The translations under genes and the position numbers were made by a program. From assembly GCA_021325135.1 (NCBI GenBank), contig JAJPHT010000030.1, positions 1 through 64,000 of the forward strand: a stretch of 64,000 nucleotides of DNA, read 5' to 3'. Origin of the DNA: Pseudomonadota bacterium. Its GTDB lineage: Archaea > Thermoplasmatota > SW-10-69-26 > JACQPN01 > JAJPHT01. A model generated the notes under the pieces. The model had not been told where the DNA came from. It was given only the letters and a program-made list of their open reading frames with translations, and ran no database searches. Shown piece after piece: positions 32,563-40,669 of this stretch. How positions within the stretch are numbered: position 1 is the stretch's first letter; the number at the start of each line of letters is the position of its first letter.

Positions 32563-33510
32563 TCAGGCGCTCGGGGGCGCCCGGGCGGCGAGGACCGCCT
32601 CGATGCGGGAGGCTTGGCGTTCGCCGCGGACGAGGCCCAGGTATTCGCGCAGGTCGTCACTGTCCAAGGCGTCGAGGTCCTCGTCGTCGAGGCGGTCGCC
32701 TTCGGCGACGTCCGCCCAGTCGAGGAGGACGTGGTCGGCTTCCTTGTGCGTCTGCGCATCGTACACCTTGGCCAGGCCCCCGCCTTGGGCGAGGGTGATC
32801 ACGATCCGACCTGCGCTCTGGGCAGGCGAGGGCGCATGGGCGATGGTGTCCAGGAGGAGGTTGGCAAGATCCTCCGCCAGACACCAACGCTCGTAGGAGG
32901 CGCGGAGCACGGGGTCGGCCATGGTGCGCGTCATGTTGCTCGCTTCACGGTGGAGCACGACCATGCTCGCCTCCTCTTGCGGCAAGCCCTCGACCTGGGC
33001 GACCCGATCGACGAGATCTCGGACGGCCCACTTCTCCCTCCACAACGCCTCGCGCATGGTGCTGAGGCGCTCCTGTGGTGGGCAGGTGTGGATGTAGTGG
33101 TACTCGTCGAGGGCGAGCATGAGGAGCCGCTCGCACGCGGCGGCTGGGGAGTCGTCCGCGTGGGCGTAGCGCCGGCTCTGGAACGTCGGGCCGTGGTCGA
33201 GGGGCTTGACGGGCTTGCCGCACGCGCGACAGGAGACCTTCTGGACGTCGCGGGGCTTGCGGCCTCCCTTCGGAACCTCCTTGACGATGGTGGAGTCCAC
33301 GCACTGCCAGGGAAGCTCGCTGGGAAGGCCGACGCGCCGGGCTTGAAGGGCGTTCGTGTTCGGGGTTGCGTCGGGGAGGATTTCGAGGCTCACGCGGACG
33401 TGGCGTCCGTGGAGGCGCGCGAAGTCGAGGCTGGGCAGGAGTTCCCAGGCGTCGAACCCCGCGGCGAGTTCGCGTTCGGTCGGAAAGGTGATCTCTTGAG
33501 TCAATCTCAT
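32563..33510 (-). CDS. Hypothetical protein sharing a C-terminal domain with the 40046 gene product
   Basis: The 315-residue protein has C-R-A-C-G-K-P-V in the first half, a helical middle (ALWREKWAVRDLVDRVAQVE), and a C-terminal segment D-W-A-D-V-A-E-G-D-R-L-D-D-E-D-L-D-A-L-D. The last is clearly repeated in the 40046 product as A-W-D-G-I-E-E-G-D-R-L-T-D-A-D-L-P-L-L-D, with similar D-L-R-E-Y and S-L-R-T-Y continuations, so the two genes share an undescribed acidic module of about 50 residues. ATG 33510 is 13 nt from the element at 33524. It lies just before the Ku-like gene. Confidence 0.6.
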   Translation of the reverse strand: MRLTQEITFPTERELAAGFDAWELLPSLDFARLHGRHVRVSLEILPDATPNTNALQARRVGLPSELPWQCVDSTIVKEVPKGGRKPRDVQKVSCRACGKPVKPLDHGPTFQSRRYAHADDSPAAACERLLMLALDEYHYIHTCPPQERLSTMREALWREKWAVRDLVDRVAQVEGLPQEEASMVVLHREASNMTRTMADPVLRASYERWCLAEDLANLLLDTIAHAPSPAQSAGRIVITLAQGGGLAKVYDAQTHKEADHVLLDWADVAEGDRLDDEDLDALDSDDLREYLGLVRGERQASRIEAVLAARAPPSA

Positions 33511-33547
33511 GGGAATGCACGGGAGACTTCGTCCAGGATGATGGGAT

Positions 33548-33997
33548 TCAGAGGGAGTACCGGACGGGGAGAGGTGGCAGGGGCGCAGCGGCGGGCGCGC
33601 TGGCTCCGGCCTTGCGGACGGCGCTCACGAAGCCGTCCCAGTCGGCGAGCCGCGCGTAGGGCCACCACTGGTTGGTCTTGCCGGTGTAGTCGGTCCGGCT
33701 GCGGCAGCCGCGGAACATGAGCCCGTAGCCCGTGTCCTGGCAGAACTGGACGTAGACGGTGTCGGCGTGGAGGACGCTTTCCCCCGATCCGGCGGGCCCG
33801 CCCGGCTGGAAGCGGAGATCGTAAGCGTTCTCGTCGAGGCCGAGTTCGGCCGCGAGCGCGCGGAGGATCTTGAACCCGAGGCGGCGGAACTCGCTCTTGG
33901 GCGTCTTGCCGCGCCCGTACTCGCCGCGGGCCTCGCGGGCCAACCGTGCGAGCTCCTCGATGTCCCTCGTGCTGGGGCGATGGGTTGTCTTGTGCAT
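33548..33997 (-). CDS. Hypothetical protein (149 aa)
   Basis: A basic helical start (TRDIEELARLAREARGEYGR, FRRLGFKILRALAAELGLDE) precedes a beta-rich part with T-V-Y-V-Q-F-C-Q-D-T-G-Y-G-L-M-F-R-G-C and a Pro/Ala-rich tail. ATG 33997 is 15 nt from the element at 34013. Unrecognised. Confidence 0.6.
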   Translation of the reverse strand: MHKTTHRPSTRDIEELARLAREARGEYGRGKTPKSEFRRLGFKILRALAAELGLDENAYDLRFQPGGPAGSGESVLHADTVYVQFCQDTGYGLMFRGCRSRTDYTGKTNQWWPYARLADWDGFVSAVRKAGASAPAAAPLPPLPVRYSL

Positions 33998-34085
33998 GGT
34001 TGAAGAATTGGGAGGCTTGGTCCACGCGGGCTCCGAAGTGGCGAGCCCGTCTGGGGCGTCTATTCCCCTGGGCCCTCTGGTGGAG

Positions 34086-34850
34086 CTACGGTGCTGGTTG
34101 GTCGTGGCGCGCGAGGAGAGCATGGCCCAGCGCTTCGGTGGCCTGCTCCAAGGTCAGTTCGGGGTAGAGCGAGAGGGCATATGCGTCCCAGAGGCTCGCG
34201 TCGGTGGAGTCGGGGATGTCGTGCTCGTCCGGTCCGCCGTTGCCGCGGTTGCGGATTTCGCCGACGCGCAGCCATTGCTTCCGCTTGAAGCGCTCCAGCG
34301 TCGCCACGAAGGCGTAGCCGTTTCCGAGTTCTAGACCCTTGACCTGTGTGATGCGCCAGGGGGCGTCGCGCGGCAGGCGAGCGTCCTGCTCGGCGAGTTG
34401 GGCCTCCAGCTCGCTCTCGGTGAGGACGCGGATGCTCGGGTCGGGCGTCCCGTAGTTCTTGCCCGTGATCCAGATGTTTTCCCGTGTCGCGTCGTGTTCG
34501 AGCGTGCCGTCGGGTTGGACGATGTACGGGAGGGCGCCTCCGGTGTCGCGGCCTCCTTCGAGCTGGTCGGCGAGGTTCCTTGCGGCTCGGCGCGCGGCGC
34601 GATCCGTCAACAACGGGCGGAGGCTGTGGATGCCGCCGCGGTTGTGAAGGAGCCGGATTGGCAAGGACTCGTTGGGCTTGGCCATCGCGAAGCACTCCTC
34701 GCAGAGGAAGAGGCTCACGCGCCAGATTGTGACGAGCTTCGTGGCGAGTCGGGCGCAGTCTTTGCACGTCTGGCGCGTACCTCTCCTGACGGGGGCGACG
34801 CTCGCGATGGTGAAGAAGGTCTCGGCGTTGGCGTGTTGGATCGATTTCAT
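34086..34850 (-). CDS. Hypothetical protein with N-terminal Cys pairs (254 aa)
   Basis: Near the N-terminus are T-C-K-D-C-A-R-L-A and L-F-L-C-E-E-C-F-A-M, a zinc-ribbon layout. The rest is mixed, with L-P-Y-I-V-Q-P-D-G-T-L-E and a helical C-terminus (LTLEQATEALGHALLARHDQ). ATG 34850 is 16 nt from the element at 34867. Unrecognised. Confidence 0.6.
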   Translation of the reverse strand: MKSIQHANAETFFTIASVAPVRRGTRQTCKDCARLATKLVTIWRVSLFLCEECFAMAKPNESLPIRLLHNRGGIHSLRPLLTDRAARRAARNLADQLEGGRDTGGALPYIVQPDGTLEHDATRENIWITGKNYGTPDPSIRVLTESELEAQLAEQDARLPRDAPWRITQVKGLELGNGYAFVATLERFKRKQWLRVGEIRNRGNGGPDEHDIPDSTDASLWDAYALSLYPELTLEQATEALGHALLARHDQPAP

Positions 34851-34893
34851 GGTCCAGGTAGAATCGAGACTTCGTCCATGCGCGCGTGCGAGC

Positions 34894-35040
34894 CTACAGG
34901 ATTGGGTCGAAGACGAGCGCGCGGATGCCGTGAATCGGGCATCCCTCGACGCCTCCGCTCAGGCGCGTGGCGGCGGTGAAGCAGACGCTGCAGAAGAGGA
35001 CCGGACTCGGGCCTCGGCACGCTGTAGCTTGGACGCGCAT
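34894..35040 (-). CDS. Mini-protein with zinc-ribbon pattern (48 aa)
   Basis: ATG 35040 comes 4 nt after the stop of the 35045 gene. The 48-residue product has T-A-C-R-G, L-F-C-S-V-C-F-T-A and G-C-P-I-H-G-I-R: C ... CxxC ... CxxH, a full set of zinc ligands. It fills the only space between the 35045 gene and the element at 34867. Confidence 0.6.
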   Translation of the reverse strand: MRVQATACRGPSPVLFCSVCFTAATRLSGGVEGCPIHGIRALVFDPIL

Positions 35041-35044
35041 GCGT

Positions 35045-35824
35045 TCACCGCTTCAGCGCCAAGGCCAGGCCTGCGAGGCCAACGACGGCCGGGGGCGCTC
35101 CGCTTTCGCTGATCGCGTACATCGAGTTGAGGAACGCGTCCCCCGTGCCATGGTCTCGTCGCGGATTCCTTCGCAGCACCTCGGGCAGGACGACCTCGAC
35201 GGTCGTGTCGAGCTTGAAGGGGAGATTGTTGGTGTCTCCGCGTGCTTGAGCGACGCGCGTGGCGGCTTGGATGGCGGCCTCGGCCTGATCCACGCGGAAG
35301 TACCGATCGCGGTGGAGGTTCGAGTTGTAGTGGTTGACCACGCTCACGCTCGTGCCGCCATGGTTGTGTCCCAGACCGAAGGTGTTCAGCTCGAAGAGGG
35401 GCTCGCCCAGGGGCACGTGGAGCCTTCCCTCCACGAGGAGGAGGTCTCGTGCCCAGGCGCGCGCCAGGCGGCCGGCTTCGCGTTTCGATTCGGGTCGCGA
35501 GTAGGGGAAGCGCCGGTGTTCGATGGCGTCCTGGAGCGTCGCGTATCGGTTGGGCTCTGGGTGCGCGGTGTAGTGGCGCATCCTGGGCTGCACCCAGAGG
35601 CGCTTCCGCCACCAACGGTACTGGAGCCTCTCTCCACCACCGAAGCGCTTGCTGAATCCGTCGGGGAGCCAGCCCCGTTGGATGAGCGCGATGGGCGCTT
35701 CTGATTGCATGACTTCGGGGACGGTGACATTGAACGTCGCGGTCTGGTCGCGCCAGCGCAGCTTACGGTGTCGGCGCGTGGGAAGGTAACTCTCCAGGTA
35801 TGGGACGGGAACTTGAAGCTTCAT
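35045..35824 (-). CDS. Hypothetical protein (259 aa)
   Basis: The N-terminus (Q-V-P-V-P-Y-L-E-S-Y-L-P-T-R-R-H-R-K) is followed by a Trp-rich basic stretch (YRWWRKRLWVQPRMRHY) and a helical A-G-R-L-A-R-A-W-A-R-D-L-L-L. The overall layout resembles hypothetical proteins of plasmids and phages, but I cannot name a family. ATG 35824 is 15 nt from the element at 35840. Confidence 0.55.
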   Translation of the reverse strand: MKLQVPVPYLESYLPTRRHRKLRWRDQTATFNVTVPEVMQSEAPIALIQRGWLPDGFSKRFGGGERLQYRWWRKRLWVQPRMRHYTAHPEPNRYATLQDAIEHRRFPYSRPESKREAGRLARAWARDLLLVEGRLHVPLGEPLFELNTFGLGHNHGGTSVSVVNHYNSNLHRDRYFRVDQAEAAIQAATRVAQARGDTNNLPFKLDTTVEVVLPEVLRRNPRRDHGTGDAFLNSMYAISESGAPPAVVGLAGLALALKR

Positions 35825-35876
35825 CGAGATCGGGTGAATGGGCTTCGTGCCACGAGGCCTCGGGTGATCGTGGGGC

Positions 35877-36050
35877 CTACTTGAAAGCCAGGCGTTGGAC
35901 GCGGTCGAGGAGCGTCTCGGGGTCACCGGTGGCGGTCAGGATCAGGATGTGCATGCCGCTGGGGTTCCGAGGAGGGCGGATGCAGACCTGGAAGGTGAGC
36001 TTCGAGGTGCCTTCCCCGTCGGTGACGTCGATGCACGTCGTATACGTCAT
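35877..36050 (-). CDS. Small beta-rich hypothetical protein (57 aa)
   Basis: The product (MTYTTCIDVTDGEGTSKLTF, then MHILILTATGDPETLLDRVQ) is a compact alternation of strands and helix. ATG 36050 overlaps the TGA of the methyltransferase gene (ATGA). Unrecognised. Confidence 0.55.
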   Translation of the reverse strand: MTYTTCIDVTDGEGTSKLTFQVCIRPPRNPSGMHILILTATGDPETLLDRVQRLAFK

Positions 36051-37087
36051 GCGGGACAAGCCGTCGCCTCCGATGGGCCCAGGATGTCTTCCTGGAGGAT
36101 CCGCTCGATCCACTTCGGATCCTTGTCCACCAGGATGACGCGGCGCCCCAAGGCCTGGACGCGCCGCGCCCAGCGGGCTCTACCGCAGAAGGGATCGAGG
36201 ACAACGTCGCCGGGGCTCGTGAGCATGCGGATTGGGGCGAGGAAGGCCTCGATGGGTTTCTCGGCCTCGTGTTCGCGCGCGGTGGGGTCGCACGCGCGGT
36301 GGACGCGCCTGACGCGCAGGACGCTCTGGTTGTGGCGCGCGTCGCGGGGGATGCCGGCGCGCGGCGTGGCGCAGAAGTAGTGCCAGAGCCAGTGGCGCTG
36401 GGCGGGCCAGTAGCCCCCGATGCGGTGTTCGTAGTCCACGACTTGCTCGAAGACGTACTCGAATCCGCAGGACTCGGCCAGCGCGATGAGCGCGTCGATG
36501 TGCTTGCGCGTGTCGCGGTTCCGGGGCGGGCTCCAGATGACGCAGAAGCCGCCCGCTTGCTTTGGAGGGCCTCCGCGCAGGGCGGGGTAGGGGCGTCGTT
36601 TGACGAGGAGGCGGTGTGCTTGGCGGAACCACTCACGATCGGGGTCGCGCTGCTCGTAGGTGCGGCCCTTGCCGCGGGGGCCTCGCGATGTTCCGTGGCG
36701 CTGCGCGTTCTGCTTCGTGCCCAGGTCTGCGGGGATGTCGCTGAGGATCAGGTCGATGCTTTCGCTGGGCAACTGGGGCATGATGGTCCAGGCGTCGCCG
36801 GTGACGAGGACGAGTTGCGCGGGTCCGTCGATGGCGACGAACACGCCGCGGGCGATGCGCAGGAGCCGGCCCTTGGCGAGGTGTTCGTAGACGCGTGCCC
36901 GCACGGTTTCTTTCGCTGTCCCGGGCCGCAGGTACAGGACGAGTTCGTAGAGCTCGCCCAAGGCCCGGGGCTGTTCGCGGAGGGAGTCGAGGATCAAGGG
37001 GGCCAGGGTGGTTTGCTTGGGTGCGCCGGGCGTGCTCGACGCCTGGGCGCGGCTTGTGCGGGGTGGTCGTGATCGTGTTGGAAGCAT
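36047..37087 (-). CDS. Beta-class DNA methyltransferase with degenerate catalytic motif
   Basis: The 346-residue protein opens with a winged-helix-like region (PRALGELYELVLYLRPGTAK, then L-L-R-I-A-R-G-V-F-V-A-I-D). The catalytic motif expected as S-D-P-P-Y is I-L-S-D-I-P-A-D-L-G, so the second residue and the aromatic are changed. Later come E-K-P-I-E-A-F-L-A-P-I-R-M-L, G-D-V-V-L-D-P-F-C-G (motif I) and V-I-L-V-D-K-D-P-K-W. The IV-before-I order fits the beta class (N6-A or N4-C methylation, MboII/RsrI-like). The altered motif may mean weak or lost catalysis. ATG 37087 is 12 nt from the element at 37100. Confidence 0.75.
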   Translation of the reverse strand: MLPTRSRPPRTSRAQASSTPGAPKQTTLAPLILDSLREQPRALGELYELVLYLRPGTAKETVRARVYEHLAKGRLLRIARGVFVAIDGPAQLVLVTGDAWTIMPQLPSESIDLILSDIPADLGTKQNAQRHGTSRGPRGKGRTYEQRDPDREWFRQAHRLLVKRRPYPALRGGPPKQAGGFCVIWSPPRNRDTRKHIDALIALAESCGFEYVFEQVVDYEHRIGGYWPAQRHWLWHYFCATPRAGIPRDARHNQSVLRVRRVHRACDPTAREHEAEKPIEAFLAPIRMLTSPGDVVLDPFCGRARWARRVQALGRRVILVDKDPKWIERILQEDILGPSEATACPA

Positions 37088-37123
37088 GGTCGTGTTGCAG
37101 GTCTTCGTCCAAGGGGGGAGGGC

Positions 37124-37765
37124 TCAGGGGTGGCGCGCGCGGAAGGCATCGGCGGCCTGGAGCGCCGCGCGAAGGATGCGTTCCGCTTCGGTGCGGTCGC
37201 CGCGGATGAGGGCGGCGAGAGCGTCTCGCGCATCGCCCCTGGAGACGAGCATCATGGGGCGACGCTCGCACTTGGGGCACGTTCCATGGGGGTTCACAGG
37301 GGGCGGGCCGGGCGGCGCGAAGCGGCGGAGCGGCGTGGCCGGGGTGGCCGTGTCGGCTCTGGGGTGCCGGGCCTGGAGGTCCTCGGCGCGCTGGTGGCTG
37401 ATGCTCCAGACCCGCAAGTCGCCCGCGTCGAGGGTGGCGCCGAAGACGCCGTCGGTGGCAGGATCGCTCCGATGCAGGGCGGCCGCGAAGGCGCGATCCA
37501 GCGCATCGCCCTCCGGGAGGGGTCCGGCATAGCGCGCGATCTCGACGCCGCCCTCGACGAGGAGCACATGATGCTCAGCCGCTGGGGCCAGGAGCACGTC
37601 GCCGTGGGTGTTCTCGACGCGCAGGACTTGGGGTTCGTCGAGTTCGACCGGTTCGACTCCGCTGGGGCGGCCAGCCTCGAGCCGTTGGAGCGCCTCCTCG
37701 GCGGTCGGGGCCTCGATCGTGTGGTAATGCAGGACTTCGCGGCGGATGATGAGGAAGGATGGCAT
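37124..37765 (-). CDS. Hypothetical protein with CxxC near C-terminus (213 aa)
   Basis: The protein starts with a beta-alpha segment (MPSFLIIRREVLHYHTIEAP), continues with strand-rich parts (HGDVLLAPAAEHHVLLVEGG), and ends in T-C-P-K-C-E-R-R-P-M-M plus a helical tail. ATG 37765 is 13 nt from the element at 37779. Unrecognised. Confidence 0.6.
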   Translation of the reverse strand: MPSFLIIRREVLHYHTIEAPTAEEALQRLEAGRPSGVEPVELDEPQVLRVENTHGDVLLAPAAEHHVLLVEGGVEIARYAGPLPEGDALDRAFAAALHRSDPATDGVFGATLDAGDLRVWSISHQRAEDLQARHPRADTATPATPLRRFAPPGPPPVNPHGTCPKCERRPMMLVSRGDARDALAALIRGDRTEAERILRAALQAADAFRARHP

Positions 37766-37802
37766 GAGGAAGGAACGCTGGCTTGGTCCAGTCCGAGGGG
37801 GC

Positions 37803-39569
37803 CTACTGGGGGACTTTGGCGCGCTTTGCCGCGCGCGCGAGGCTGGCGTCCAGGTCCTCGAGGGCGCGGCGGGAAGCACTCTCGAGGGCGTGGATGGGCG
37901 CGCGGCGCGCGAGGAGCTTGGCCTGGTGGAGCCGCGTGATCGTCTCCACGACGTCCGCCAGTTCTTGGCGCTTGGCCACGAGGGCGTAGTAGTGCTCTCG
38001 CGCCTTGACAATCTTCGGGCCGAGGAAGTCCATGGTGGCGCGCGTGATGAGGTCGGCGCGCAGGGCCTCCCTGTGCAGGTCTTCCTCGTCGTAGTCCCAC
38101 CACGAGTTCGCCAGCCAGTCGCCTTCGTCGCCGCGGGCGACGTAGTTCTGGATCCACTGGTTGAGCTGTTGGGCGGGGAGCCCGGGGAGTTCGACGGTTT
38201 GGCCGGTCAGGAGGCGGACGAGCGTGTCGATGTCCGTGGCGATCACGAGTCGGCCCTCTTTGCAGAGGAGGAAGGGCAGCGTGTGGCCCGCGATGCGGAT
38301 CTCCTTGGCGAGGCTGATCCAACCCTCCTCGGCCGCCTGGAGTCCCGTGATCTCGACGTGTGCCGCCGAGGCTAGCTCGGGTGTGTCGGGGGCTCCACGG
38401 GCTCGGACCGCGAAGGGAAGGTTGGCGCCGAGGTGGATCGCGTAGTTGATGCTCTGGGCGACTGCGGCGTCGTTTGTGTCTTGGACGAGGATGTAGTCCT
38501 TCGTGTAGCGGTGGATCTTCTGGAGGTTGTCTTGCCAGCCGCCGTTCTCGACGTAGTACATGCCGAGGTCTTCGTAGTCCTCGCACGTGGCGGCCCGCCA
38601 GCCGAACTCGCGGCGGAGGGCACGGCCCCGGTTGGTGTCGAAGATCCAGCGCGTCTCGGAGGCCTCGGGTTCGTCGGTGAGGACGCGGGGCCATGAGGCG
38701 GTGGCTTGTTGGGCGAGGGCGCGGTGGTGGTCCTCGGCGGCGCGCAGGATCGTCTCCGCGGCGGCGTGGAGCGCGGGGTTGACGTCGAGGTCGTTGCGGT
38801 CGGGGAGCTTGGGCCGTGTGCCGCTCTTGGGGTCCACGAACCACGCGTACACGAAGTCAGCCAGCAAGCCGCGGCGAACGGGGTTCTGCGCTGCCGCAGC
38901 GATCATGGCGCGTTGGAACGCGTTCTGGTCGCCTTCGATGGCGCGGTACTCCCAGATGGGGAAGCACGGGTCGGGGGCGTCGGGCCATCTCTTGTGGCAT
39001 TCCACCACGCGGCCCACCGGGGTGTCGAACTCGCGCTTCGCGTCTGGGACCTCGGCGGGGGGAAGGGTCTCGCCGTTGAGCGTGACGTGGAAGGGGTAGT
39101 ATCCCCGCGCCTCGCGCAGGTCCTGGTCGGCCTTGGGATCGACGAGGAGCAGCGTGATGCACATGCCCTTCCTGGGCTCGGCGTGCTCGACCAGGATGGG
39201 GCGGCGTTGGAGGACGTCGGTGGCGACGAGGTGGACCCGCCAGTTCTGGGAGTGGACCTCGACGCTCGCGGCGACCGATTCGTGGAGCACGCTGTAAAAG
39301 CCCATGCCGGCGGGCTCGGTGATCTTCGTTTCGTCCCATCCCGTCTCTCCAGCGCTCAGGAGGAGCTGGGGGTCGGGGCAGCCGATCCCGTCGTCTTCGA
39401 AGACGAGGAGGTTGCCTTCGTGGCGGATGGTCACGGAGCGGGCGCCCGCTCGGTGGCTGTTCTGGAAGAGTTCGCGCAGCGCTGCAAGCCGGCCCCCGAA
39501 AAAACTGGGGATCTTGGCGATGAGGCGGTCGGTGAGCGCGGCCTGGATGGTCTTGGGCGTTTCGGTCAT
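37803..39569 (-). CDS. GHKL-fold ATPase (Hsp90/MutL/MORC-like N-terminal domain)
   Basis: The 588-residue protein has the Bergerat ATP site. The N box is L-R-E-L-F-Q-N-S-H-R-A-G-A (about residues 31-43), the G1 box is F-E-D-D-G-I-G-C-P-D, and the G2 box is T-E-P-A-G-M-G-F-Y-S-V. Beyond about residue 180 no known middle or C-terminal domain of Hsp90, MutL, gyrase B or topoisomerase VI-B is recognised, so its partner or substrate is unknown. It ends in a helical, basic region. GHKL ATPases act as ATP-driven clamps in repair, chromatin and antiviral systems. ATG 39569 is 14 nt from the element at 39584. Confidence 0.8.
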   Translation of the reverse strand: MTETPKTIQAALTDRLIAKIPSFFGGRLAALRELFQNSHRAGARSVTIRHEGNLLVFEDDGIGCPDPQLLLSAGETGWDETKITEPAGMGFYSVLHESVAASVEVHSQNWRVHLVATDVLQRRPILVEHAEPRKGMCITLLLVDPKADQDLREARGYYPFHVTLNGETLPPAEVPDAKREFDTPVGRVVECHKRWPDAPDPCFPIWEYRAIEGDQNAFQRAMIAAAAQNPVRRGLLADFVYAWFVDPKSGTRPKLPDRNDLDVNPALHAAAETILRAAEDHHRALAQQATASWPRVLTDEPEASETRWIFDTNRGRALRREFGWRAATCEDYEDLGMYYVENGGWQDNLQKIHRYTKDYILVQDTNDAAVAQSINYAIHLGANLPFAVRARGAPDTPELASAAHVEITGLQAAEEGWISLAKEIRIAGHTLPFLLCKEGRLVIATDIDTLVRLLTGQTVELPGLPAQQLNQWIQNYVARGDEGDWLANSWWDYDEEDLHREALRADLITRATMDFLGPKIVKAREHYYALVAKRQELADVVETITRLHQAKLLARRAPIHALESASRRALEDLDASLARAAKRAKVPQ

Positions 39570-39614
39570 GCTTGTCGTAGCTTGGGCTTGGTCCAGGGGC
39601 GTGGTCGTGCCTGT

Positions 39615-39686
39615 TTAGGGAAGGTCTGTCTGGAGCCGCTCCTTGCAAATCTCCAGGAGGTTGTGGGTGCCGTCCCGCGGCCTCAA
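39615..39686 (-). pseudogene. Remnant copy of the 3' end of the 42117 gene
   Basis: Just before the element at 39584, the minus strand encodes D-G-T-H-N-L-L-E-I-C-K-E-R-L-Q-T-D-L-P followed by TAA. The 42117 product ends D-G-T-H-N-L-L-E-V-C-K-E-R-L-N-A-E-M-H. No start with enough coding sequence precedes it (only TTG 39686), so this is a truncated duplicate. The 39687-39761 stretch holds nothing recognisable. Confidence 0.65.
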
Positions 39687-39761
39687 AGTCGGGAAGCTGA
39701 TCGACGGCGCGGGGTCCGGTCTCCCTCGCGGATGCTGGTGGCGAGTCCTTGAGGGTCGTCC

Positions 39762-40049
39762 CTAGTCCATGTTGCCGGGATGGTAGAACGCCTCGGGCAC
39801 GCCGTTGCGGTGGAGGTACTCCAGCACGCGGGGCATGCTGCGTTCCCACGTCGAGGCGCCCTGCGCCTTGGTGGGCGGCCGAATGATGATGACGTGCGCG
39901 TTCGCGTAGGGGACGGCGATGCCGGCCCCCAGGACGCACGTTCCCTCGTCGTTCCCATGCTTTTTCTGGTCCTCCAGGATGGCCTCGCGCCAGATCTCCC
40001 GAGCGATCTCGATCTCGAAGAGCTTGGCCACGATCTCCCGTGCCTTCAT
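39762..40049 (-). CDS. Hypothetical protein (95 aa)
   Basis: A helical start (KAREIVAKLFEIEIAREIWR) precedes V-L-G-A-G-I-A-V-P-Y-A-N-A-H-V-I-I-I-R-P. ATG 40049 overlaps the stop of the 40046 gene (ATGA). It is the third gene of a unit running from the element at 41233. Unrecognised. Confidence 0.6.
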   Translation of the reverse strand: MKAREIVAKLFEIEIAREIWREAILEDQKKHGNDEGTCVLGAGIAVPYANAHVIIIRPPTKAQGASTWERSMPRVLEYLHRNGVPEAFYHPGNMD

Positions 40050-40669
40050 CCCAAGCACTCTCCACACGTGCCGCAGGTCGTGTGGGTTTCGCTACGCTGA
40101 GCCTCCTCCGGATGGGCGCACGCTGCTTCGCCCGGGCGGGTCGCTCTCTGCTCCCTCGCGCCGGGCGCGTTGGGGAGGGCGGGGCCCGTGTGGGAGCGCG
40201 TGAGTTCGACTTCGGCCATGGCGCGATCCATGGGGAAGTGGAGCGTGCGCTCCGACTCGTCCTTGAAGTAGAGACGCGCGGTGTCGAGGTGGACGCCGAT
40301 GGCTCGCAGGTGGGGATGGCCGATGATCTCCAGTGTGCCTGGGCCTACGCTGTGCGTCTGGCCGCCCTCGGCATTGATCCTCGTGGTGAGCTGGTCGAGG
40401 AACGCGTCCCGCGTGACGAGGGTGTCGAGCCGGGAGCGTCCTTCGAGGATGTCGTGGACGAGGCGCTGCTGGGGCTCCCCACTGATGAGGCGCATGTACG
40501 TGCGGAGCGAGTCGTCGTCGAGCAGTGGAAGGTCGGCATCGGTGAGCCGGTCCCCTTCCTCGATGCCGTCCCAGGCGACGACCAAGCGGTCGATGTCGGT
40601 CTTCGTCTCGGGATCCATGACGCGGTTGACGCATCCGTCGCACATGATGACGACGACACGGCGCGCCAT
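40046..40669 (-). CDS. Hypothetical protein with shared acidic module and Cys-rich tail (207 aa)
   Basis: The N-terminal half carries the E-G-D-R-L-T-D-A-D-L-P-L-L-D-D-D-S-L-R module also found in the 32563 product. The C-terminus has T-T-C-G-T-C-G-E-C-L-G, a Cys cluster. An N-terminal I-M-C-D-G-C-V-N adds a further CxxC. ATG 40669 follows the TGA of the 40670 gene without gap. Likely metal-binding; function unknown. Confidence 0.6.
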   Translation of the reverse strand: MARRVVVIMCDGCVNRVMDPETKTDIDRLVVAWDGIEEGDRLTDADLPLLDDDSLRTYMRLISGEPQQRLVHDILEGRSRLDTLVTRDAFLDQLTTRINAEGGQTHSVGPGTLEIIGHPHLRAIGVHLDTARLYFKDESERTLHFPMDRAMAEVELTRSHTGPALPNAPGAREQRATRPGEAACAHPEEAQRSETHTTCGTCGECLG

